Positions 57,374 to 64,000 of a DNA stretch of 64,000 nt are shown one piece after another. Where the stretch lies: the NCBI GenBank assembly GCA_021822495.1, contig JAKAQO010000001.1:1-64000 (forward strand). The letters are read 5' to 3'. The notes under the pieces are model-generated. The model was not told the DNA's origin. It saw nothing but the letters and a program-made list of their open reading frames with translations, and made no database searches. Both the position numbers and the translations under genes were made by a program. The first letter of the stretch is position 1, and each line of letters starts with the position of its first letter. Origin of the DNA: a bacterium. GTDB lineage: Bacteria; Elusimicrobiota; Elusimicrobia; UBA1565; UBA9628.

Positions 57374-59227
57374 ATGAAAGAAATAAAAAAAGTCCGGTCC
57401 GCGGCGTGGATTTCTTTCCTTATTCTTCTCTCTCTTGGCCAGAGGCGCCGCGGCGCCCTGGCGCAAGAAGCCAGGATAGAAGCCGCGCCCATGGGGAATT
57501 TCGAAATACCTTTATCTCCCGGTGAAGACTCATTAAACCCGCAAATCCTCCCCTCGAACATTCCCTCGGACGATCATTTGGAACTTAAACAAGAAAACGC
57601 CAAGGTTCCGCGGAATTTGAGGGAAGAAATTTTGCCAATCACGCAAGAGACAAAAACCTCAAAATCGCCGAATACCCTTGGCGGAAATACGAGGGACTCT
57701 TTCATTCACGCTCCAGAGACTATTCCGAGCGGCGCCGAGAGCGGCGTCCAAAGCCTTCGGGAAAATGCGGCACATTCTTTAAGCCGCGCCCGGAAAGCCA
57801 TTACCGAGTTCACGGATGGAACCGCCGGCCGGCCCTCGGACGGCTCCTTGCATTCCGATTTAGCGCCCACCACAATGCCGGAAGAAATGACTGCGGCTAA
57901 AATGCGCCGCCGCGAATCCGGTTTCCTTGCAAAGACCCTGGGTTATTCCCCGGAATTAAAAAAGCTCTTGCCATCCTTAATTTTCAAACGCGACGCCAAG
58001 GACTCGGACTGGGAGAATCTCGCGAATTTCCTGGGAAGACAGCATCCCTGCGACGTTACATGGGGCCTCTATAATTCCATTCGGAATGTCGCCATGGCCG
58101 AGAAACCCGCGCGCGAAAGAGCCGCTCTTGCGCTCCATCTCTCCAGCGAATACGCCAAATTTCTCGATAAAATCGTAGACGACCAGCGAATGCCGGTTGC
58201 GTTTAGGAAAGAAGCCAAGGCCGCCGTTAAACCCTTCTCGGACGGAACGCTGGTGCAGGCGCTCCTTCTTGCCCGCCAAGACCGCAATCAATGGAAGCAA
58301 ACAGCATCCTTAAGCGCTCCCCAGGAGAAAAGAAATCCAAAAGCCTCGCCCCAAGACGCCAAGGAACCGGAAACAATCGCGCCCTGGCTTGTTCCGACGC
58401 CGGAGGCCGAGAATAAAACTGGAAAAGCCGGAGAAGTCAACTCTTTCCAATGGTCCCTCCGCGAAATCTCGACTAAGCTTGTCAATCGATATTTCTTTTA
58501 TGAGAAGGCCTTGTCGAGAAGGCGTCTCGCGTCGGCGGGACCTATCCGCTTTTCAAGGAAACTTAAGACTCGTTTAACCTATAAGATTAGTAAAGAATTC
58601 AAGACTCTGCGCAATTTTATTTATTATTACGATACAGATATCGACCGTTTCATTGACTTTACAATCTACAGAGGTCTTTTTCCGGAGAAAAAGCGGCGGG
58701 TCATAAGCGTTGCCAACTACGATGGCTTGGAAATGGCGGAAACTGCATCAGGCTTCGTAATTCGCGCTCATTTTCTAACGGACATCGACAATCAAGCCGT
58801 CCTGGACGCCGTGAAAACCTCCATCGAGGACTACTGGCGGGGAGAATTCTCCTACAGCGGCAAAACCTACAATCTGCAAACCGAGGTTTCCATCGAACGC
58901 ATCAAGCCGGGGACGCTTCCTTCCTCTAAGCAATTGCAAATCCTCGACGGCTTCAACCAAACCAGCCATGTTGGGAGAGGCGAGCCCATCATTGTCTTGG
59001 GAAGAACATCCCTATCCTATACAACCGCCGCTCATGAATTTGGGCATATTCTCGGATTAAACGACGAATACCAGGAAAGTTATAATTTTTCATCGCATCA
59101 AGGAAGCTCAATAGCGCCTTATGACAGTCTAATGGCCCAGGATCGGACTGGAAACGTTTTGCCGCGGCATCTTAAGATCGTCTACCAGCTCCTGCGCCGC
59201 CATTCGCTTGCGAGGGAAAGACATTAG
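57374..59227 (+). CDS. exported metzincin-like zinc metalloprotease with a long pro-region
   Basis: A 617-residue protein. A signal sequence ('AAWISFLILLSLGQRRRGALA') is followed by about 350 residues of low-complexity and helical sequence without known motifs, then an alpha/beta domain ('SVANYDGLEMAETASGFVIRA', 'DIDNQAVLDAVKTSIEDYW') ending in 'TAAHEFGHILGLNDEYQE'. HExxHxxGxxD (His554, Glu555, His558, Asp564) is a metzincin zinc motif with Asp as the third ligand, as in snapalysin, and 'DSLMAQ' about 30 residues later can be the Met-turn. I cannot place it in a named family. The N-terminal half may be a propeptide or a surface-binding region. Confidence 0.72.
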   Translation: MKEIKKVRSAAWISFLILLSLGQRRRGALAQEARIEAAPMGNFEIPLSPGEDSLNPQILPSNIPSDDHLELKQENAKVPRNLREEILPITQETKTSKSPNTLGGNTRDSFIHAPETIPSGAESGVQSLRENAAHSLSRARKAITEFTDGTAGRPSDGSLHSDLAPTTMPEEMTAAKMRRRESGFLAKTLGYSPELKKLLPSLIFKRDAKDSDWENLANFLGRQHPCDVTWGLYNSIRNVAMAEKPARERAALALHLSSEYAKFLDKIVDDQRMPVAFRKEAKAAVKPFSDGTLVQALLLARQDRNQWKQTASLSAPQEKRNPKASPQDAKEPETIAPWLVPTPEAENKTGKAGEVNSFQWSLREISTKLVNRYFFYEKALSRRRLASAGPIRFSRKLKTRLTYKISKEFKTLRNFIYYYDTDIDRFIDFTIYRGLFPEKKRRVISVANYDGLEMAETASGFVIRAHFLTDIDNQAVLDAVKTSIEDYWRGEFSYSGKTYNLQTEVSIERIKPGTLPSSKQLQILDGFNQTSHVGRGEPIIVLGRTSLSYTTAAHEFGHILGLNDEYQESYNFSSHQGSSIAPYDSLMAQDRTGNVLPRHLKIVYQLLRRHSLARERH

Positions 59228-59230
59228 GGC

Positions 59231-59725
59231 TTAAGGCGTCAACTTCGCCCCGGATTGCTGATACCAATATTTAGGGGCGTTGGAATCAAGAGGATAGCGT
59301 AGAGGAGCGGTCGCGTCCACAAAAGCAATCACCTGGCTTCCACTTACGACATACCCCCAGCCCCCGGTATTTTTAATCTTAGATCCGTCAACTTGTCCGT
59401 TTTTTAAAATCGTAGGTGGATAGACCGTGACTAAGCGAGTGCTCCGGTAGCTGGGAATTCCCATCTCCACAATTGGAATTTCAAATAAGTATTTGGGAAC
59501 CAAGGATTGAATATCCGGAGGAATTGTCCCCTGGTCATGATAATAAGCCGCGATAGCGGAATCAATATTTCCCAAAAATGAAAGAGTCTGGGATTCATCC
59601 GCCTGAACCTGGATTTTGGAAGCTTCCTTATCCATCGCGCGCGAGGATGAGTCGGTAAAAAGTTTAGTCGAAGACGCGCAAGCCGAAAATGAAAACGCAA
59701 CCGCTAAGAAAAAGAACTTTTTCAC
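59231..59725 (-). CDS. lipoprotein with a pseudopilin (GspG)-like C-terminal domain
   Basis: A 164-residue protein. The track start at 59932 lies inside mnmA; GTG 59725 has GGGAGGT upstream and overlaps the mnmA stop (GTGA). The signal peptide ends 'AFSFSAC' (likely lipidated Cys). The rest looks like the globular part of a major pseudopilin: 'LGNIDSAIAAYYHDQGTIPPDIQSLVP' and 'NTGGWGYVVSGSQVIAFVD', but without a prepilin leader or the long N-terminal hydrophobic helix. The resemblance is by pattern only. It is the last gene of the nifS-mnmA operon. Confidence 0.68.
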   Translation of the reverse strand: MKKFFFLAVAFSFSACASSTKLFTDSSSRAMDKEASKIQVQADESQTLSFLGNIDSAIAAYYHDQGTIPPDIQSLVPKYLFEIPIVEMGIPSYRSTRLVTVYPPTILKNGQVDGSKIKNTGGWGYVVSGSQVIAFVDATAPLRYPLDSNAPKYWYQQSGAKLTP

Positions 59726-60795
59726 CGTAAGACCTCCCTGATTGTTCCGCCTCCGACAACCTCCGTTCCATGATACAAAACCGCTGATTGCCCAGGAGTA
59801 ATGGCTCTCTGTGGGGAATCGAAATGAACGCGCACCCGTCCGCTTTCCGTCAATAAAAATTCCGAAGACGCGGGCGCGTGGCGATGGCGAATGCGAACCT
59901 CGGCACGCCCGCCTGAAATGGGACGGCCGCAAGTCCAGCTCATGTCGGAAACTTCAAAAGAAGACGCCATCGTCTCTTTCTTTTCTCCAACAATCACCGT
60001 TTGGTTTTGAGGATCCAGGCGCACAACATATTTTGGATCCATTAGTCCCGCGACCAAACCTTTTCTCTGCCCAATCGTATAACCAACAGTCCCTTCATGA
60101 CGCCCAATCTCCTTCCCGGAAACATCTTTGATGGGGCCAGACTTAAGCGCGGAACTCATTTGCGAACTCAAGGGATGAGACTTCACAAACCCGCGATAAT
60201 CGCGATTCGGAATAAAACAAATTTCTTGACTCTCCGGTTTTTCCGCTGTTTCAAGCCCCAGGCGCCTTGCGTAATTTCTGACCTCGGGTTTTGAAAGTTC
60301 TCCCACGGGAAAAATCAACCGGGATAATTCTCGCGAACCCAAATTATAGAGAAAATAAGTCTGGTCCTTATTTTCATCCCGCGCCCGGTAGAGTTTTCCG
60401 TCTTGAACCCGCGCATAATGGCCGGTGGCCAAAAATCTCGCATTCCATGCCTGGGAAAGACCCAAAAGATGGCCGAATTTGACGAAGCGGTTACAGAGAG
60501 CGCAGGGGTTGGGCGTATCCCCCTGAAGATACGATTCGACAAAAGGGCGAATGACCTTATCCTCAAAAAGTTCATCGGTTGTCACCACATAGTGGGGAAT
60601 ATTCAGGCGGGAAGCGACCGCTTTCGCATCCGCAATATCTGCCGGAGAGCCGCAACAGCCAAAGCCCGTGGGCGCGCCCGGTAAAAGCTGAAGAGTCACG
60701 CCAATAGTTTCAAAGCCTTGTTCAACGAGCAGCGCGGCGGCGACAGAACTGTCCACCCCCCCTGACATCGCGACAACGGCGCGTTCTTTTTTCAT
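59722..60795 (-). CDS. mnmA: tRNA-specific 2-thiouridylase MnmA
   Basis: MnmA puts the s2 group on U34 of tRNA-Lys, -Glu and -Gln using sulfur relayed from a cysteine desulfurase. The 357-residue product has the PP-loop 'VAMSGGVDSSVAAALL', 'DAKAVASRLNIPHYVV', the catalytic Cys motif 'TPNPCALCNRFVKFG', 'GHYARVQDGKLYRARDENKDQTYFL', the second Cys in 'SQEICFIPNRDY', and 'VGYTIGQRKGL'. It overlaps the desulfurase gene by ATGA, so donor and acceptor enzymes are coupled. Confidence 0.97.
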   Translation of the reverse strand: MKKERAVVAMSGGVDSSVAAALLVEQGFETIGVTLQLLPGAPTGFGCCGSPADIADAKAVASRLNIPHYVVTTDELFEDKVIRPFVESYLQGDTPNPCALCNRFVKFGHLLGLSQAWNARFLATGHYARVQDGKLYRARDENKDQTYFLYNLGSRELSRLIFPVGELSKPEVRNYARRLGLETAEKPESQEICFIPNRDYRGFVKSHPLSSQMSSALKSGPIKDVSGKEIGRHEGTVGYTIGQRKGLVAGLMDPKYVVRLDPQNQTVIVGEKKETMASSFEVSDMSWTCGRPISGGRAEVRIRHRHAPASSEFLLTESGRVRVHFDSPQRAITPGQSAVLYHGTEVVGGGTIREVLR

Positions 60796-61949
60796 GCCGC
60801 GACCAAAGAAGCCGAACGCATTTTTTGAACCGCGCCCGGAAATATTTCAATAAACCGGTTCACTTCTTCTTGTTTGGTGTTCCAACCAGTGGAAACGCGC
60901 AAAGCTCCCTTGATTAAATTTTTGGGGAGGCCCATAGCGCGCAGCACATGAGACGGGCTTGAAAGTCCCGCCGCGCAAGCTGAACCGGATGAAACGCAAA
61001 GGCCCTCCAAATCAAGGGCAATGGATAAGGAATGTCCATCCACTCCCTCAATTGAGAAATTAGAAGTGTTCGGCAGGCGTTTGGCGCCGCGGCCGTTGAG
61101 CCTCACGCCTTCAACTGAAAGACACGCTTTCTCAATCTGAGCCTGCCATGCCAAATATTTGGCGGAATGATTAAGTTCCTCTAAAGCCAGTTTTACCGCT
61201 TCGCCCAAGCTGACAATCCCAACAACATTTTCCGTCCCTCCCCGGCGTCTTTTTTCTTGAAGTCCGCCAATCAACGGAAACAGTTTGACTCCCTCTCCGA
61301 TATAGAGGGCCCCAACGCCCTTAAGCGCCCCTAATTTGTGTCCAGAGATAGACAATAAGTCTACCCCCCAAGATGAGGCCGCAATTTCAATTTTTCCAGC
61401 GGACTGAACCGCGTCAGAATGAAACAAAACTTTTTTTCCCCGGCAATAATTCGCGATTTTTTCAATGGGCTCAATCACTCCGGTCTCATTATTGGCGTGC
61501 ATAACCGAAACCAAGGCCGTTTCCCCATCAATAGCGTCACAGAGAGAATCGCAATCAACAATCCCGTTTGAATCCACCTGGGTTTCGTAAATTTTAAATC
61601 CCTGGCTGGATAAGACGGGAAGCATCTCCCGAACGCTATCGTGTTCAATAGAGCTCACGATAATTTTATTTCCGCCTTTCTGCTGGCGAGAATGCCAAGC
61701 GGCTCCGTAAAGAGCGGCGGAATTTGATTCCGATCCGGAAGAAGTGAAAACGATTTCTTGCGGGCTGTTCGCCCCTAATAAGCGCGCAACCGCCTCTCGA
61801 GCGGACTCAACAGCCCGTCGCGCTTCCTGGCCCAGGCGATAAGGACTGTTGGGATTGGCAAAGTTTTCTCTTAAATACGGTTCGACCGCTCGCGCCACCT
61901 CCGGGCGAAGAGGAGCCGTTGCGTTGTAATCGAGATAAACCGCTTGCAT
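60792..61949 (-). CDS. cysteine desulfurase (NifS/IscS-like)
   Basis: A PLP enzyme releasing sulfur from cysteine as a protein persulfide, here most likely for MnmA. The 385-residue product has 'AVYLDYNATAPLRPEV', 'IVFTSSGSESNSAAL', 'SVMHANNETGVIEPI', PLP-lysine in 'SISGHKLGALKG', and catalytic Cys in 'VSSGSACAAGLSSPSHVL', the short class I-type loop. The track start at 62120 extends into the upstream gene; ATG 61949 is 4 bases after that gene's stop and gives the family N-terminus. The C-terminal IscU-binding tail of IscS is absent. Confidence 0.94.
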   Translation of the reverse strand: MQAVYLDYNATAPLRPEVARAVEPYLRENFANPNSPYRLGQEARRAVESAREAVARLLGANSPQEIVFTSSGSESNSAALYGAAWHSRQQKGGNKIIVSSIEHDSVREMLPVLSSQGFKIYETQVDSNGIVDCDSLCDAIDGETALVSVMHANNETGVIEPIEKIANYCRGKKVLFHSDAVQSAGKIEIAASSWGVDLLSISGHKLGALKGVGALYIGEGVKLFPLIGGLQEKRRRGGTENVVGIVSLGEAVKLALEELNHSAKYLAWQAQIEKACLSVEGVRLNGRGAKRLPNTSNFSIEGVDGHSLSIALDLEGLCVSSGSACAAGLSSPSHVLRAMGLPKNLIKGALRVSTGWNTKQEEVNRFIEIFPGAVQKMRSASLVAA

Positions 61950-61953
61950 GATG

Positions 61954-62697
61954 TTAAGGGCCGAAACCAAATCCCTTAAAAAGACTATCCTCGGACTGGG
62001 CGGCAGGAGCGGCAGCTTCTTTTTTCTTCTTGGGAGAAGCGGGAGAAGACGCGGGCGGCAAGGTTCCAGGTAGTGGAGCGGCGGCGGTACCCCCGGATAA
62101 ACTTCGAACCGGCGCCACAATCACTTTCCGAATTCCTTCCGCAAAAACAATCATCCCGGTTTTTTGCTCATAATAAAGCCTAAAGGGACTCTGCTTCATC
62201 TGCGGATCATAAGCCTTTCCCAGATTAGCTTTCTCTTCCTCCCACCCGGGGTTATACACCAATTTTCCCCTGACGTCCACGATTCCGTCTACAATCGGCA
62301 AAGAAAAACGAATTCGGTAAAAACCGTTTGAATCGCTGACCCCGGGATCGAAAGAACTAACCGCCAAGGCTTTTTCCCCCGTATCGAATTGATCTTGATT
62401 CTCTTGTCCTTCAGCGGAAGCCACCGCGCGAACGACCACGCCTTGAATGGGATTATCCGCATAATCGGTGACCACTCCCTGAATATAGCCGTCTAAAAAA
62501 TCGCTTTTCTTCGGAAGAGAGAAAAAAACGTAATCACTGACGCCCGTCAATTTTTCCGTGATGGAAAGGTCCACCACTCGGCCTTCGGCAAAATCCAGAA
62601 CGACAATCTTTCGAGGAGCCCCGCCGCAACCCCAAAGAGTTAAAAGCGCGGCCAGGAAAAGCAGTCCCGCTTGATGGCGCGTTTTTATTTTTTTCAT
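61954..62697 (-). CDS. lipoprotein with a carboxypeptidase-regulatory-like domain
   Basis: A 247-residue lipoprotein: signal peptide with lipobox 'LLTLWGCGG', a domain at about 65-135 of the carboxypeptidase regulatory type ('IQGVVTDYADNPIQGVVVRAV', 'SDSNGFYRIRF'), and a Pro/Ala/Ser/Lys-rich tail. These Ig-like domains often serve in adhesion or surface assembly. It overlaps the upstream secreted-protein gene (ATGA) and is immediately followed by the desulfurase gene. Function unknown. Confidence 0.75.
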   Translation of the reverse strand: MKKIKTRHQAGLLFLAALLTLWGCGGAPRKIVVLDFAEGRVVDLSITEKLTGVSDYVFFSLPKKSDFLDGYIQGVVTDYADNPIQGVVVRAVASAEGQENQDQFDTGEKALAVSSFDPGVSDSNGFYRIRFSLPIVDGIVDVRGKLVYNPGWEEEKANLGKAYDPQMKQSPFRLYYEQKTGMIVFAEGIRKVIVAPVRSLSGGTAAAPLPGTLPPASSPASPKKKKEAAAPAAQSEDSLFKGFGFGP

Positions 62698-63830
62698 AGA
62701 AAGGAACGCCTGAAAAGGATGGCCGCAACCAGAATCGGCAAGAGGCTAAGCGAAAGCCACCACCGAGCCAAATTATCGGAGTCAGACAGAGGCGGCAATT
62801 TCGGAAAGGAAACCGCGTTTAATTGAGCCTTGGAAGCGTCTGACCTGGAAACAGAAGAGAACGGAACGAAGAAATTCCATTTCGGATTTAATCTCGGAGA
62901 AATTTGATCGCGCAAACCTTGATAGACTCCCCGCATTTGATCAAACAATGAGAAATCTAAAATCCGCCTAGAGACGGTCATGACAATCAAAACCGGAAAT
63001 CGGCCGATCTCGGAAATGCCTGAAAGAAAACCGCCTCCCACGCCGTTTCCGGCTTCATAAACTTGGGATGGGGCCGTCCACGAACGCAGCAAACCTCTTT
63101 TATTTGAATCTTCAGGAGAAGGAATTTCTCCAACCGGAGAAGCAGCAGGGTCTCGTCCCAAAGAAACAGACGACGCATAGTTATGGACAGTCCCTAATTC
63201 TTCTGTTGTTAGCTCCTCGCTCGCCTGAGACGGGGAAGCTAAATTCAGTAAACCAGTGGAATTTGGGACTGTCCCTAACTCCCCGATAGACAAACGCTGT
63301 TTTGAAGGCGTTTTGGATTTTCCTTGCGATAAAAGCCGCCAAAGATCATCGCTGATTTGGCGCCCCTCTTCAACTGATTTCTTTGCGCCCTTTTCCCAAA
63401 CCCTCAGATTCTGGAGAGGTTTTTTAATATCGAGTTCCCGACGCCGAATGTGTTTCGAGAAAGGCAAATTTTGGTTCCGCGGGAAAAGAACGGAAGCCCC
63501 AGCCGCTGGAACAGGCTCGACGTTATTGGTCGCCGGGCGAGTCTCCGGAGACTTTGAGGGTAAATTGGGGCTCATAGTCATCTCTGAAAGAACTCCCAAG
63601 GGAATCATTTGAGGAAGACCGGTTTGAGGATAGGTCTGGGTCAAGGGCGCGCCAATCCCTGAAGGCAAACCCGCATTTTGAGGCAAGGCCTCGAAATTCG
63701 CGGATCCCGAAAAAGCCATCGGCATCACGCCATTAGAGCCTACGATATTGCGCGAAAAAGTTCCGGCGAGGAGATTTCCCCCAAAAAGACAAAGGGCCAG
63801 AACTATTAACGCCGATGTTTTAATCTTCAT
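62694..63830 (-). CDS. exported low-complexity protein with a C-terminal membrane anchor
   Basis: A 378-residue protein I do not recognise: signal peptide (1-22, 'ALIVLALCLFGGNLLAG'), a Pro/Ser/Asn-rich region, a helical stretch ('NLRVWEKGAKKSVEEGRQI'), and a C-terminal membrane helix followed by Arg ('WWLSLSLLPILVAAILFRRSF'). The end resembles a sorting signal (hydrophobic helix plus basic tail), but no clear LPXTG or PEP motif is seen. It contains a repeated peptide 'ELGTVPNS' / 'ELGTVHNY' encoded by two copies of the GGGACAGTCCC family. First gene of a five-gene overlapping operon. Confidence 0.68.
   Translation of the reverse strand: MKIKTSALIVLALCLFGGNLLAGTFSRNIVGSNGVMPMAFSGSANFEALPQNAGLPSGIGAPLTQTYPQTGLPQMIPLGVLSEMTMSPNLPSKSPETRPATNNVEPVPAAGASVLFPRNQNLPFSKHIRRRELDIKKPLQNLRVWEKGAKKSVEEGRQISDDLWRLLSQGKSKTPSKQRLSIGELGTVPNSTGLLNLASPSQASEELTTEELGTVHNYASSVSLGRDPAASPVGEIPSPEDSNKRGLLRSWTAPSQVYEAGNGVGGGFLSGISEIGRFPVLIVMTVSRRILDFSLFDQMRGVYQGLRDQISPRLNPKWNFFVPFSSVSRSDASKAQLNAVSFPKLPPLSDSDNLARWWLSLSLLPILVAAILFRRSFL
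63185..63275. repeat. two GGGAC(A/T)GTCCC repeats within a secreted-protein gene
   Basis: GGACAGTCCCTAATTC (63185 on) and GGGACTGTCCCTAACTC (63265 on) lie 80 bases apart in the 62694-63830 gene. In frame they give 'EELGTVHNY' and 'GELGTVPNS'. They match the arms of the tatA-upstream element (TAGGGAC) and the copies in queA and pilV. Confidence 0.6.
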
Positions 63831-63838
63831 TCCTTAGA

Positions 63839-63844
63839 ATTATA
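63839..63844 (-). promoter_or_regulatory. -10 hexamer of the nifS-mnmA operon
   Basis: On the minus strand TATAAT (63844-63839) lies 8 bases before the ATG at 63830, with TCTAAGGA between. The AAGGA touches the ATG and would be too close for a normal ribosome-binding site. The hexamer overlaps the stop codon of the upstream partial gene. Confidence 0.5.
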
Positions 63845-64000
63845 GAACATTCTTCCCACGCTTTTTCTTCTTAAAAAGCGCGTTTAAAATTCCCGCCAGG
63901 CTTCCAAAGAAAAGCGTTATTTTAGCGGCATAGGAAAGAATTCTATCTTTAAGCGAAACCGCCGCATGAGGGATAAAGGAAACCGCGAGCGCAGGTTCTA
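63840..64000 (-). CDS. C-terminal end of an unknown protein cut by the right edge
   Basis: The minus-strand frame from the edge reads through 52-53 codons to a TAA at 63842-63840, ending with a hydrophobic segment and a basic tail ('ITLFFGSLAGILNALFKKKKRG'). The same layout (C-terminal hydrophobic helix plus Lys/Arg) closes the next gene in the operon, at 62694. No family is recognisable from this fragment. Confidence 0.5.
   Translation of the reverse strand, partial: EPALAVSFIPHAAVSLKDRILSYAAKITLFFGSLAGILNALFKKKKRGKNVL

Noticed and set aside
61950-62120. 57-codon extension of the cysteine desulfurase
   Set aside because: It reads the antiparallel-free Pro/Leu-rich frame of the preceding lipoprotein gene; desulfurases begin at 'YLDYNATAP'.

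Overview
This window looks like a chromosomal segment of a Gram-negative bacterium from a little-studied lineage. It has Lol-type lipoproteins, an outer-membrane secretin, an RND efflux system and hopanoid genes. Coding density is very high, with many ATGA, TAATG and GTGA start/stop overlaps. Several secreted proteins combine a signal peptide with long Q/P/S/A-rich low-complexity regions. That style and the gene mix remind me of Elusimicrobiota, but this is a low-confidence guess; a ribosomal-protein or 16S phylogeny would be needed.

Left block (1-11.2 kb, minus strand): a ruvA-ruvB-spoIID unit preceded by a di-haem cytochrome c lipoprotein gene, then a six-gene overlapping cassette: a membrane protein, a degenerate OmpR-like regulator, a lone receiver, a Cache/HAMP sensor kinase, a receiver-kinase, and a lipoprotein with ankyrin repeats and a caspase domain. 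queA follows and runs off the left edge. The cassette looks like a signalling module lying between housekeeping genes.

11.3-17.6 kb: tatA, a small nucleotidyltransferase and tatC, then a membrane protein and hpnJ-hpnI-hpnL on the plus strand with hpnK converging from the minus strand. Together hpnI, hpnK and hpnJ would glycosylate, deacetylate and rearrange bacteriohopanetetrol to its cyclitol ether.

17.6-32.2 kb (minus): a type IV pilus / type II secretion-like locus. It holds an O-antigen-ligase-like TPR membrane protein, a double OmpA-like protein, fused PilM/PilN, PilO, PilP, a glycine-rich secretin, PilB, PilC and four pilin-like proteins. hpnK is coupled to its end. No pilT or prepilin peptidase gene is in the window.

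32.2-48.8 kb: a lytic transglycosylase, an unknown low-complexity secreted protein, an aldehyde dehydrogenase, a CheY-like regulator with fixC-fixX, and a minus-strand run fabG-acpP-rnc-acyl-CoA dehydrogenase-receiver kinase-HEAT protein. A CbiX-like protein, a DCC/lipase-maturation-factor fusion and an SDR follow.

48.8-59.2 kb: a Cus/Czc-type copper/silver efflux operon with a tRNA-Asp gene antisense between cusB and cusA, a secreted M3 peptidase and a secreted metzincin-like protein. 59.2-64 kb (minus): an overlapping operon of two envelope proteins, a cysteine desulfurase, mnmA and a lipoprotein, plus a gene cut by the right edge.

Two window-wide themes stand out. A GGGAC(A/T)GTCCC palindrome family occurs between genes and inside reading frames. 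Many plus-strand genes have a -10 hexamer only 6-9 bases before the start codon, which suggests leaderless transcripts. The only gap over 300 bases between protein genes is 51612-51914, which holds the tRNA and its terminator.
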